A stretch of DNA of 64,000 bases, from contig NZ_LWQT01000066.1 of the NCBI RefSeq assembly GCF_001650715.1, positions 186,001 through 250,000 of the forward strand, read 5' to 3'. Positions within the stretch are counted from its first letter, which is position 1. Every line of letters begins with the position of its first letter. This DNA comes from Paramagnetospirillum marisnigri (GTDB taxonomy: Bacteria; Pseudomonadota; Alphaproteobacteria; Rhodospirillales; Magnetospirillaceae). The position numbers and the translations under genes are program-made. Shown here piece by piece: positions 53,923-62,953 of this stretch. Below the pieces are notes generated by a model, which worked only from the letters and a program-made list of their open reading frames with translations, was not told the DNA's origin and did no database searches.

Positions 53923-54899
53923 TCGCCCCCGTCCTGGTGGCCGGTGGCGCCGGTTATATCGGCAGTCACGTTGCACTGGAGCTGATCGCGGCGGGCCGGT
54001 CGGTGGTGGTGCTGGACGACCTGTCCACCGGACGGCGCGATCTGGTGCCGCCCCAGGCCGAATTCGTCCAGGGTGATGTGGGCGATTCCTCCCTGGTGCG
54101 TGACCTGCTGGCCCGGCATGGCTGCGCCAGCGTCATGATGTTCGCGGGCTCCATCATCGTCTCGGAATCCTTCCAGCAGCCGCTGCCCTATTGGCGCAAC
54201 AATATCGGCGCCGGGTTCGCCTTCCTGGACGCCTGTGCCCGGGAAGGCGTGCGCCACCTGGTCTATTCCTCCACGGCGGCGGTGTACGGCGCGCCCGACT
54301 CCCTGCCCATTCCCGAGGACGCGGCGCTTCGCCCCATCAGCCCCTATGGCCGCTCCAAGCTGGCGCTGGAATGGGCGCTGGCCGACCTGTGCTCGGTGTC
54401 GGAGATGCGTTTCGCCGCGCTACGCTATTTCAACGTGGCGGGCGCCGACGCCCAGTTGCGCAGCGGTCAGGTCTCGCCGGTCGCCACCCATCTGATCAAG
54501 ATCGCCACCGAGGTCGCGACGGGCAAGCGCCCCGGCATGGCCATCTATGGCGACGACTATCCCACCCCGGACGGCACCTGCATCCGCGACTATATCCACG
54601 TCTCCGATCTGGCCGAGGCCCATGTGCTGGCGCTGAACCACCTGGAAGCGGGCGGCGAGTCGCTGATCGCCAATTGCGGCTATGGAAGGGGCTTCTCGGT
54701 GCGGGACGTGCTGGCGGCGGTGGAGCGGGTGGCGGGCAAGCCTCTTGCGGTAGAAATCGGCCCCCGCCGACGCGGCGACCCGCCCGCCCTGGTGGCGGAT
54801 TCCTCGCTGTTGAAGCAGGTGCTGGGCTGGAGCCCGAAGCGCGACGACCTCGATCTGATGGTTCGTTCGGCGCTGGATTGGGAAGGTAGGAACCGGTGA
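53919..54899 (+). CDS. galE: UDP-glucose 4-epimerase
   Basis: A 326-residue extended SDR with AGGAGYIGSHVALEL, SSTAAVYGAPD and the catalytic YGRSK; NVAGADAQ and DYPTPDGTCIRDYIHV are characteristic of GalE. It should interconvert UDP-Glc/Gal or UDP-GlcNAc/GalNAc. It overlaps ptmE (ATGA) and the cyclase gene (GTGA), so it is made together with the legionaminic acid enzymes and probably supplies another sugar of the same glycan. Confidence 0.9.
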   Translation: MIAPVLVAGGAGYIGSHVALELIAAGRSVVVLDDLSTGRRDLVPPQAEFVQGDVGDSSLVRDLLARHGCASVMMFAGSIIVSESFQQPLPYWRNNIGAGFAFLDACAREGVRHLVYSSTAAVYGAPDSLPIPEDAALRPISPYGRSKLALEWALADLCSVSEMRFAALRYFNVAGADAQLRSGQVSPVATHLIKIATEVATGKRPGMAIYGDDYPTPDGTCIRDYIHVSDLAEAHVLALNHLEAGGESLIANCGYGRGFSVRDVLAAVERVAGKPLAVEIGPRRRGDPPALVADSSLLKQVLGWSPKRDDLDLMVRSALDWEGRNR

Positions 54900-55528
54900 G
54901 GTTGTTCGACCTCACCCTGGCCTTCGGCTCCGGCGTGCCGCCCTGGCCGGGCGAGCCCGCGCCACGCATCACCCGCCTGTCCGACATGGACGTGGGCGAT
55001 GCCTGCACCGTGACGCGCATGGATTTCGTGGTCCATTACGGCACCCATCTCGACGCACCGGTCCATTTCATCCAGGGCGGCACCGATGTGGCGTCGCTGC
55101 CGCTGGACGTGCTGATGGGGCCGTGCCATGTGGCGCGGGTGGCGGATTCGGTGGACACCATCGGCCCCGACGCCTTCGAGATTCCGGCGGGCTGCACCCG
55201 CCTGCTGGTGCGGACCCGCAATTCCGATCTGTGGAATACCCCGGCTCATCCCTTTCACCGCGATTTCGTCGCCTTCACCCCCGAGGGCGCCCAATGGCTG
55301 GTGGAGCGCGGCATCCGGCTGGTGGGCATCGACTATCTGTCGGTGCAGGGCTTCCACGACGCCGCGCCCACCACCCACCGCATCTTGCTGGGCGCGGGCG
55401 TCATCGCCGTCGAGGGCCTGGATATGCGCGGCGTCGAGGCGGGAGAGTATCATCTGACCTGTCTGCCGCTGAAGATCATCGGTGCCGATGGGGCGCCCTG
55501 CCGGGTGGTGCTGACCCAGGAGACTTGA
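54896..55528 (+). CDS. Cyclase-family (kynurenine formamidase-like) hydrolase
   Basis: A 210-residue metal-dependent hydrolase of the cyclase family. The zinc motif is HYGTHLDAPVHF (HxGTHxDxPxH). LVRTRNSDLW and VGIDYLSVQGF are also typical of kynurenine formamidase-like proteins. Members hydrolyse formamides, lactones or cyclic carbonyl compounds. No tryptophan-degradation gene is nearby and it is co-translated with galE (GTGA overlap), so a lactone or amide formed in sugar acid synthesis is a better guess than N-formylkynurenine. The substrate is unknown. Confidence 0.83.
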   Translation: MRLFDLTLAFGSGVPPWPGEPAPRITRLSDMDVGDACTVTRMDFVVHYGTHLDAPVHFIQGGTDVASLPLDVLMGPCHVARVADSVDTIGPDAFEIPAGCTRLLVRTRNSDLWNTPAHPFHRDFVAFTPEGAQWLVERGIRLVGIDYLSVQGFHDAAPTTHRILLGAGVIAVEGLDMRGVEAGEYHLTCLPLKIIGADGAPCRVVLTQET

Positions 55529-55583
55529 CCTCTTAGTCCCGAAGCGCGAGAAAGGCCGACACCGCCCTGCCCTCGGAGCCGCC

Positions 55584-56519
55584 ATGACCTGGAACGTCCT
55601 GATCAGTGCCCCCTATATGATCCCGGTGATCGACCGTTTCCGGCCGTGGTTCGCCGAACATGACATCGAAATCACCGTGGCCGACGTCCAGGAGCGGCTG
55701 GAAGAATCCGACCTGCTGCCCATCATCGCCAAGTATCACGGCATCGTCTGCGGCGACGACCGCATCACCAAGGCGGTCATCGACACCGCCACCAATCTGA
55801 AGGTGATTTCCAAATGGGGCACCGGCATCGATTCCATCGATTCGGCCTATGCCGCCAGCAAGGGCATCCCGACGGGGCGCACGCTTGACGCCTTCACCCA
55901 ACCGGTGGCCGACACCGCGCTGGGCTACATCCTGTGCTTCGCCCGCAACCTGCCCTGGATGGACAAGATGATGAAGGCGGGGGTGTGGGACAAGATCCCC
56001 GGCCGCGCCTTGAACGAATCCACCATCGGTGTGGTCGGGGTCGGATGCATGGGCTCGGCCGTGCTGCGCCGGGCCAAGCCCTTCGGCGCCCGCCTGCTGG
56101 GCAACGACATCCGCGAGATCGACCCCGCCTTCGTGGCCGAGATGGGTGTCGAGATGATGGATCTGGACTCCTTGCTGGAACAATCCGACTTCGTCAGCGT
56201 CTGCTGCGACCTCAACCCGACCTCCTACCTGCTGTTCAACGATGCCCGCTTTGCCCGCATGAAGGCCGGTTCAGTGCTGGTCAACACCGCCCGCGGCCCG
56301 GTGGTCGAGGAGGCCGCCCTGGTCCGCGCCCTGCAATCGGGCAGGATCGCCGGTTGCGCGCTGGACGTCTTCGAGCACGAGCCGCTGCCCAAGACCAGTG
56401 CGCTGCTGGGCATGGACAACGTGCTGTTGGCGCCGCATAACAGCAATTCCAGCCCCAAGGCCTGGGAACGCATCCACCATTCCACCCTGAAAAACCTGCT
56501 GGATGGTCTGCGTGGCTGA
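55584..56519 (+). CDS. D-2-hydroxyacid dehydrogenase family protein
   Basis: A 311-residue NAD-dependent oxidoreductase similar to phosphoglycerate dehydrogenase. The Rossmann loop is VGVGCMGSAVLRRA. The catalytic arginine is in NTARGPVVEE, the glutamate in FEHEPLPKT and the histidine in LAPHNSNSS, so the active site looks complete. It lacks the C-terminal ACT domain of SerA. It starts 55 bases after the cyclase gene, the only gap of note in the run, and overlaps the fusion gene by 17 bases. A sugar-derived 2-hydroxy or 2-oxo acid is a likely substrate, by context. Confidence 0.87.
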   Translation: MTWNVLISAPYMIPVIDRFRPWFAEHDIEITVADVQERLEESDLLPIIAKYHGIVCGDDRITKAVIDTATNLKVISKWGTGIDSIDSAYAASKGIPTGRTLDAFTQPVADTALGYILCFARNLPWMDKMMKAGVWDKIPGRALNESTIGVVGVGCMGSAVLRRAKPFGARLLGNDIREIDPAFVAEMGVEMMDLDSLLEQSDFVSVCCDLNPTSYLLFNDARFARMKAGSVLVNTARGPVVEEAALVRALQSGRIAGCALDVFEHEPLPKTSALLGMDNVLLAPHNSNSSPKAWERIHHSTLKNLLDGLRG

Positions 56520-58452
56520 GGCAAGAGCGGTCGAAACCTCGGTCCTGATCCGCTGCTTCAACGAGCAGAAATACCTGCCCGGCCTGTTCGACGCGTTGGA
56601 CCGCCAGACCTACCGCGACTTCGAGGTGATCATCGTCGATTCCGGGTCGTTCGACCGCACCCGCGAGATCGCCGAGGCTCGCGCCGACACCGTGCTGCGC
56701 ATCTCCAGCCACGATTTCACCTTTGGCTATTCCCTGAATGCCGGGATCAAGGCGGCGAGGGGGAAATTCATCGCCATCGTCTCGGCCCATACCGAGCCCT
56801 GCGACGAACACTGGCTGGAAACCCTGATCGCGCCGCTGCGCGACGCGACGGTGGCCATGACCTATGGCCGCCAGTTGGGCAAGGCCTGTTCCAAATTCTC
56901 CGAGACCGAGGATTTCGAGCGGACCTTCGGCCCCCGGCCCCGCGAGGAAAGCCCGGCCCGCTGGTGCGTCAACAACGCCAATTCCGCCATCCGCCGCGAC
57001 CTGTGGGAGAAGTATCCCTTCGACGAGGAACTGACCGGGCTCGAGGATATCGACTGGGCAAGGCGCTGGATGACGGAAGGCTTGCGGGTGGTCTACCGCC
57101 CCGAGGCCCGGCTGTACCATATCCACGAGGAAAGCTGGCGCCAGATCAGGCGGCGCTATTACCGGGAAGCGGTGGCGGCGCGGCGCATGGGCATCAAGGG
57201 ACCAGACCGGGTGCTGAACGAGGCCTTCGCCGAATTGCGCCACACTGTCTCCGACCTGGTCAACGCCTTTTCGCCCGGTGACAACCCGGTGGCGGCGCGC
57301 CTGACCCTGGGGCAGCGGCTGCGCGAAGTGGTCTATTTCCGCGTCAACCGCAATATCGGCACCTTCAAGGGCCTGCTGGAAGCCCATCCGCTGGAGACCC
57401 GCGCCGAGCAGGAGGACGCCCTATTCGACCGCTCCACCCGCGCCGTGGTTATCCATGGCCCCGGCAAGGTGGCGCTGGAAAATATCGAACTGCCCGAATT
57501 GAAGCCCGGCGACGTGGTCATCCGCACCGCCCATGTGGGGGTCTGCGCCACCGACCTGGAACTGCTGGCGGGCAGCCTCGGCTATTACAAATCCGGCATG
57601 GCCAAGTATCCCATCGTGCCCGGCCACGAATTCTCGGGCCGCATCGTCACGGTGGGCCAGAACGTCATCGCCTTCAAGGAAGGCGACCCGGTGGTGGTGG
57701 AATGCATCCAGAGCTGCGGCTCTTGCGGCGAATGCCGGGCGGGCAACTTCATCGGCTGCGCCGAGCGCGCCGAGGTGGGGGTGCTGCGGCTCAACGGCGC
57801 CTATGCCGATTTCGTCACCGTTCCCGCACGCTTCGTCCACCGGCTGGCGCCCGGCACCGATCTGCGCCAGGCCGCCCTGTGCGAGCCCACCGCCGTGGTG
57901 CTGAAGGGCATGCGCCGCCTGATGCCCGCCTTGGAGGCCCAGCCCAATGCCGAACGCCGCTGCGCCGTCATCGGCGCCGGTTGCATTGGCCATATCTGCG
58001 CCGTGGAACTGGCGCGGCGCGGCCATGCCGTTACCGTATTCGACCGCAACGCCGCCCGGCTCGAGGTGTTCAAGGGCCGCCCCATCCAGACCTCGGCCGA
58101 TCTCGACCGGCTGGGCGAGTTCAACGTGGTGGTGGAAGCCACCGGCCATCCGGAGGTGCTGGACAAGGCCTTGCACGCCGCCCCCGCTGGGGCCACCCTG
58201 CTGCTGCTGGGCCTGCCCTATGCCCGCAAGGAATTCTCGTTCGAGGCCATCGCCGCCTTCGACAAGACGGTGATCGGCTCGGTGGGCAGCACGGCGGAGG
58301 ATTTCGCCGAGGCCATCCGCCTGATGCCGGAGCTGGACCTGTCGGCGCTGATGGCCTGCTCCCTGCCGCTGTCGAAATTCGCCGAGGCCTGGGAGTTGGC
58401 CCGCGCCGGCTCGCGCCTGAAAATCATCCTGGATGTGGAGGACCGCCCGTGA
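56503..58452 (+). CDS. Fusion protein: family 2 glycosyltransferase + zinc alcohol dehydrogenase (MDR)
   Basis: A 649-residue protein joining two enzymes. Residues 8-280 are a GT2 domain (LIRCFNEQKYLPGLFDALD, VIIVDSGSFDRT, then EDIDWARRW). Residues from about 305 are a medium-chain dehydrogenase with the zinc motif PGHEFSG, the structural-zinc cysteines CGSCGECRAGNFIGC, and the Rossmann loop GAGCIGH. The frame runs through without interruption, and the codon use is uniform. I know of no standard enzyme with this pairing. Start is ATG 56503 or GTG 56512. It overlaps both neighbours and so belongs to the same pathway. Confidence 0.87.
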   Translation: MVCVAEARAVETSVLIRCFNEQKYLPGLFDALDRQTYRDFEVIIVDSGSFDRTREIAEARADTVLRISSHDFTFGYSLNAGIKAARGKFIAIVSAHTEPCDEHWLETLIAPLRDATVAMTYGRQLGKACSKFSETEDFERTFGPRPREESPARWCVNNANSAIRRDLWEKYPFDEELTGLEDIDWARRWMTEGLRVVYRPEARLYHIHEESWRQIRRRYYREAVAARRMGIKGPDRVLNEAFAELRHTVSDLVNAFSPGDNPVAARLTLGQRLREVVYFRVNRNIGTFKGLLEAHPLETRAEQEDALFDRSTRAVVIHGPGKVALENIELPELKPGDVVIRTAHVGVCATDLELLAGSLGYYKSGMAKYPIVPGHEFSGRIVTVGQNVIAFKEGDPVVVECIQSCGSCGECRAGNFIGCAERAEVGVLRLNGAYADFVTVPARFVHRLAPGTDLRQAALCEPTAVVLKGMRRLMPALEAQPNAERRCAVIGAGCIGHICAVELARRGHAVTVFDRNAARLEVFKGRPIQTSADLDRLGEFNVVVEATGHPEVLDKALHAAPAGATLLLLGLPYARKEFSFEAIAAFDKTVIGSVGSTAEDFAEAIRLMPELDLSALMACSLPLSKFAEAWELARAGSRLKIILDVEDRP

Positions 58453-59252
58453 CCCTGAAGACCATCGCCCCCGGTGCGCTCCGCACCATCGCGATCGTTC
58501 CCGCCCGCATGAATTCCGGCCGCTTCCCCGGCAAGCCGTTGAAGTATATCGACGGCATGTCCATGGTCGGCCACTGTTATTTGCGCACCCGGCTGTGCCA
58601 GAGCCTGACCAAGGTGGTGGTCGCGACCCCCAACGAGGAAGTGGCGGACGATATCCGGCGCTTAGGGGGAGAGGTGGTGGTCACCCCCGAATTCGACATG
58701 TGCAACGACCGCATCGCCTGGGCCTATGAAGAGGTGGCGAAGACCGACGGCGCTTACGATCTGGTGATCAATGTCCAGGGCGACCAGCCGCTGGTCCATC
58801 CCGACATGCTCGACCAGATCATCAATGCCCATGCCGCCGAGCCCGATCTCGAGTCCTCCACCCTGGTGGAGCCCCTGACCCTGATCGAGGAATTCCACGA
58901 CCTGAACCGGGTCAAGGTGCTGTTCCGGGACAGCGACGGCGGCCTGATCTACATGTCGCGCGCCCCCATCCCCAGCCCCAAGAAGCACGGCGTGCTGCCC
59001 GAACGCGTCTACAAGCACACCGCCATCATCGCCTTCAAACCCGCCTTCCTGAAGGAGTTCCTAGCCTTCGGCATGACCTATAACGAGGAGGTGGAAGGCA
59101 TCGACTACAACCGCGTCATCGAGATGGGCCGCGGCATGAAGGTGCTGGTCACCCCCATCGTCTCCGACACGGTGGACAATGCCGAGGACTTGGCCCGCGT
59201 CACCAAGACCATGGCCAGTGATCCCTTGTGGCTGAGCAAGGCCTATGGCTGA
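58449..59252 (+). CDS. KdsB-like 3-deoxy-manno-octulosonate cytidylyltransferase family protein
   Basis: A 267-residue cytidylyltransferase that should couple CMP to Kdo or a Kdo-like acid. The nucleotide loop is VPARMNSGRFPGKPL, followed by LVINVQGDQPLVHPDM and MSRAPIPSPKK, all family landmarks. GTG start overlapping the fusion gene (GTGA); the open frame reaching back to 57702 is antisense-like shadow in that gene. No kdsA or kdsD lies nearby. The housekeeping KdsB is normally elsewhere, so this may be a paralogue for a special sugar. Confidence 0.85.
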   Translation: MTLKTIAPGALRTIAIVPARMNSGRFPGKPLKYIDGMSMVGHCYLRTRLCQSLTKVVVATPNEEVADDIRRLGGEVVVTPEFDMCNDRIAWAYEEVAKTDGAYDLVINVQGDQPLVHPDMLDQIINAHAAEPDLESSTLVEPLTLIEEFHDLNRVKVLFRDSDGGLIYMSRAPIPSPKKHGVLPERVYKHTAIIAFKPAFLKEFLAFGMTYNEEVEGIDYNRVIEMGRGMKVLVTPIVSDTVDNAEDLARVTKTMASDPLWLSKAYG

Positions 59253-60957
59253 CGACGTTCTCGTCCTCAATGAACTGACCGCACTGTCTCTCTTTCTGCG
59301 CGTCCGGCGGGGCGAGGCCCCGCGCCTGCTGCTGATCGACCCCATTCTGCCGCCGTTGCGGCCGTTGCTGGACCGTCTATGGACCTGGGCCAGGGGCAGG
59401 GGGGCGCGCCTGCTGATCGAGGACTATCCCGAGCACCGGCAGGAATGGTCCTATCCCACCCTGATCTTCACCGACAATGTGCTGGAGGTCATCGAGCCCT
59501 GGCAGGGCGAGCATTTCCGTTTCGACGCGGCCGACAGGGATGAGCGCCACGGCATCGCGCTGAAGCTGCTGGCCACCATGTTCATGTTCCGCCGCTACAT
59601 GGCCGCCTTCCTGATCAATAAGCATGTGGGCCTGACTGGCGCCAAGGTGATCGGGCTGTCGCCGGAAATCACCGGGCTTGCCAGGGCCTGGTTCGGTGCC
59701 CAGGCCCTGGCGGGGGTGAGCCCGGCGCGGCTGCCCAACCGGCTGCTGACCTGGCCGTTGGCCCTGGCCGGGTGGCTGTCGGCCCTGGCGCTGGTGCTGA
59801 CCCGGCTGCGGAGCGAGGTCACGCCAAAGCCGGTCTTCGTCATGGCGGACCAGAACAATGACTGGCGCGACCTGGAGCTGTACCGCGCTTTCGCCAAGGG
59901 CGGCGAACTGCTGGTGGTCATGCGCAACGCCGAAATCGCCGCCCAGGCCCGCGACAAATTCAAGGAGTGGCCGTACTGCCTGCCCGGCGACGGGGCCTAT
60001 GACCCCAGGGGCGCCTGGGAGGCCGCCCTGGATGCCAGCCGCGACGCATTCGACATCTGGCGCCGCTGGGGTGGGCTGGCGCCTGCCCTGTTCTGGGAAA
60101 TGGCGCTGCTGCCCTGGCGCCGGGTCAAGCTGCGCGCCCTGTTCAATCGCTTCCGCCCCCGCTATTTCTGGGCGCGGGACGATTACAACGTGGACCATGT
60201 GCTGCGCCGCCAGGAATTGAACCGGGTCGGCGCCCAGCAATGGGGCCTCAACCACGCCGTCCAGGGCATCACCATCAAGATGCCGCAACTGCGCCATGTC
60301 TCCATGGACCGCTATTTCACCATCGGCTCGGCCTTCCATCCCTATTTCAAGGACACCTGGAAGGTGGACGCGCTGCACGCCATCGGCTCCTTCGCCTTCA
60401 CCGAGCAGCATTTCAAGGCGCCCATCCGCACCTCGTCCGACATCTTGTTCATGGCCCGCTTCGCCATCGGCAATGCGGAATTTATCCGCGCCGTGCGCCT
60501 AGCCGCCCAGGCCTTTCCCGACCGCCGTATCGCACTTCAGGTGAAAAGCGGCTATCCCCATGACGAGTTGATCCCCGCCTTCATCGAGGACTGCCGCCGG
60601 GGCCTTGCCAACGTGGCCCATGTCACCGATCCGGTCTATGATCTGGTGCTGCGGGCGGACATGATCATTTCCGACCCATCGACCATCATCGCCGAGGCCC
60701 TCCAACTGGGTATCCCCACCGCCATGATCGACGTGATTCCCGGCCAGAAGCTATCCATTTTCCGTGAATTTCCTGGCCTGTGCCTGACCACGGCGGAGGC
60801 GGTGGTGGAGCGGCTGAAAGCCTGGATCGACGGAACCGAGGTCTTCGACTCCTCCCGTTACGACACCCTGGTCAACCTGGACAAGCGGCCCTATCACGAG
60901 ATGGTGTGCGAGAAGATGCCGGAACTGAACGGCGACATCGCGAAGGCCTCGCCATGA
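59245..60957 (+). CDS. Orphan protein, possible GT-B sugar transferase
   Basis: A 570-residue soluble or peripheral protein I cannot place in a family. The start lies 8 bases inside the KdsB-like gene. A hydrophobic stretch near residues 170-190 (PLALAGWLSALALVLTRL) may bind the membrane. The C-terminal 150 residues look like a GT-B donor lobe: RIALQVKSGYPHDELIP, then DMIISDPSTIIAEALQLGIPTAMID. The position between a CMP-sugar synthetase and an ABC exporter fits a transferase using that CMP-sugar. This is inference. Confidence 0.5.
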   Translation: MADDVLVLNELTALSLFLRVRRGEAPRLLLIDPILPPLRPLLDRLWTWARGRGARLLIEDYPEHRQEWSYPTLIFTDNVLEVIEPWQGEHFRFDAADRDERHGIALKLLATMFMFRRYMAAFLINKHVGLTGAKVIGLSPEITGLARAWFGAQALAGVSPARLPNRLLTWPLALAGWLSALALVLTRLRSEVTPKPVFVMADQNNDWRDLELYRAFAKGGELLVVMRNAEIAAQARDKFKEWPYCLPGDGAYDPRGAWEAALDASRDAFDIWRRWGGLAPALFWEMALLPWRRVKLRALFNRFRPRYFWARDDYNVDHVLRRQELNRVGAQQWGLNHAVQGITIKMPQLRHVSMDRYFTIGSAFHPYFKDTWKVDALHAIGSFAFTEQHFKAPIRTSSDILFMARFAIGNAEFIRAVRLAAQAFPDRRIALQVKSGYPHDELIPAFIEDCRRGLANVAHVTDPVYDLVLRADMIISDPSTIIAEALQLGIPTAMIDVIPGQKLSIFREFPGLCLTTAEAVVERLKAWIDGTEVFDSSRYDTLVNLDKRPYHEMVCEKMPELNGDIAKASP

Positions 60958-62810
60958 GTGGTGGCAAGGGTCGCGTCCTCCTGTCCGTCCGCCGCGCCGT
61001 GGCGATGATCGATCGTGGACTGGCCCGGCAATGGCTGGTGGTCGGGGGCTTGGCCGCCACCGCCGCAGTGTTGGAAATGCTAGGGGCAGGAGCCGTCTTC
61101 GCCCTGATTGGAACCGTGGCGGATGTGTCGCTGTTGGCCAAGGTCCCCGTTGCCGGCGGCTATCTGGTGGAGTTCGCCAAGGCCAATCCCTCCTGGGCGA
61201 TTCAACTGCTGGCCATCTGTGTTGCCGGCTTCTTCGTGGTCAAGAATCTGTTCCTGTTCTTCGAGATATATTACCGCGAACACTGCGAGCTGCGGATCAT
61301 GGCCTTCATCAGCGGCCGACTACTGAAGGGCTACCTTTACGCCCCCTACGCCTTCCATTTTCAGAAGAACTCGGCCGAGCTATTCCGCAATATCGGCTAT
61401 TCCGTCGAACTGGTAACCAAGAACGTCATCCTGGCAACCGCCGCCCTGTTCTCGGAATCCCTGACCATCATTGGCCTGCTTGCGACCTTGATGATCGCCG
61501 ATCCCATGGTAACCATCGTGACCGCCGGCGTGATGGGCGCCCTGGTGGCGCTGATCCTGATCACGTCCCAGCGGGGTTTCGTCCTGCGGGGCCAGCAGAC
61601 CCAGAAATTGCAAGCCGAGATGTTCCAGGCCATCCACGAGTGCCTGGGGGCCTCAAAGGAGGCCAGGGTCACCGGGCGCGAGTTGTTCTTCTGGCAGCGC
61701 TACAATACCTATCTTTGGAACCGCGGCAGATTGCTGCGCCGCGATTCCGCCGTATCTCAGGCCCCACGGCTGGCCATGGAAACGGTCCTGGTCCTCACCA
61801 TCGTGGTGCTGATCGGCGTCGCGTCGGCCCGTGGCGACAGCGGTAGCCAACTGGTCTATCTGTTGGGGATGTTCGGTTATGTCGGCTTCCGTGTCCTGCC
61901 CTCCTTCAACCGCGCCGTGGTTCACATCAACAAGATTCGCAATAGCAGCGCCGCCGTCGAGCTGATTTGGAACGACTACCGCGCCCTCTGCGAGAGCGAT
62001 CCGTCCGCCCCGGCTGACGGCGACCCCGTGGTGTTCCAGCAAGACCTTGTCCTTGACTCAGTTCACTACACCTATCCCGGTTCCGATCACGAGGTGCTTC
62101 GGGGCATCAATCTGACGGTGCCGCGCGGCACGGCCATCGGTATCGTCGGGTCCACCGGCGCCGGGAAAAGCACCCTGGTGGACGTCATCCTGGGCCTGCT
62201 ACGCCCCGATTCGGGCGACATTCTCGTCGATGGCGCCAGCATCCTAGATAATCCTCGCAGTTGGCAGCGTCGGATCGGATACGTCCCCCAGACCATCTAC
62301 CTGACCGACGATAGCCTGCGCCGTAACATCGCCTTCGGCCTGGACGATACCGATATCGATGACGTCCGATTGGGCAGGGCGTCCGAGATGGCTCAACTCA
62401 GTGAATTAATTGCCTCGCTGCCACAGGGCTTCGATACCCATATCGGTGAGCGTGGGGTCCGGCTTTCCGGTGGCCAGCGCCAGAGGATCGGCGTGGCCCG
62501 GGCGCTGTACCACGATCCGGAACTGCTGATCTTCGATGAAGCCACCTCGGCGCTGGACAGCGGTACCGAGTGGGAAATCACAGAGGCCATCAATGCCCTG
62601 GCCGGTCACAAAACCCTGATCCTGGTGGCGCATCGTCTCAGCACCCTGAAGAACTGCAACCACTTGATCATGCTGCATGACGGTGTCGTCAAGGCGGAGG
62701 GCGGTTTCGACCAGTTGATCGGCAGCGACGAAAACTTCCGCCGCATGGTCGAACTGTCCAGCCTGGGCTTGCACACGGCGGCGTCTGGCGATGATGAAGC
62801 CGCCGATTGA
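60954..62810 (+). CDS. ABC transporter, fused permease-ATPase (PglK/MsbA type)
   Basis: A 618-residue half-transporter that works as a dimer. Six hydrophobic segments fill residues 20-320. The ATPase half has Walker A GSTGAGKST, signature LSGGQRQR, Walker B LLIFDEATSALD and the switch VAHRLST. The layout matches PglK-like flippases of lipid-linked oligosaccharides and MsbA. Its start overlaps the preceding gene (ATGA). As the last gene of the run it probably moves the finished lipid-linked glycan across the inner membrane. Codon use is less GC3-biased than in the genes just upstream. Confidence 0.9.
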   Translation: MSGGKGRVLLSVRRAVAMIDRGLARQWLVVGGLAATAAVLEMLGAGAVFALIGTVADVSLLAKVPVAGGYLVEFAKANPSWAIQLLAICVAGFFVVKNLFLFFEIYYREHCELRIMAFISGRLLKGYLYAPYAFHFQKNSAELFRNIGYSVELVTKNVILATAALFSESLTIIGLLATLMIADPMVTIVTAGVMGALVALILITSQRGFVLRGQQTQKLQAEMFQAIHECLGASKEARVTGRELFFWQRYNTYLWNRGRLLRRDSAVSQAPRLAMETVLVLTIVVLIGVASARGDSGSQLVYLLGMFGYVGFRVLPSFNRAVVHINKIRNSSAAVELIWNDYRALCESDPSAPADGDPVVFQQDLVLDSVHYTYPGSDHEVLRGINLTVPRGTAIGIVGSTGAGKSTLVDVILGLLRPDSGDILVDGASILDNPRSWQRRIGYVPQTIYLTDDSLRRNIAFGLDDTDIDDVRLGRASEMAQLSELIASLPQGFDTHIGERGVRLSGGQRQRIGVARALYHDPELLIFDEATSALDSGTEWEITEAINALAGHKTLILVAHRLSTLKNCNHLIMLHDGVVKAEGGFDQLIGSDENFRRMVELSSLGLHTAASGDDEAAD

Positions 62811-62953
62811 CCGGGCTTGACCAGGAAAAACCACAAAAACAAAAGTCTTGAAGCCGCACCCGTTGGGGCGTTAGTAGTTGCGATGGCTGGCCTCTGGCCG
62901 CGTGCCTATGCGGAGCCCTGATATGTGGCCACCGCTTCGGCCCATGAATATTG

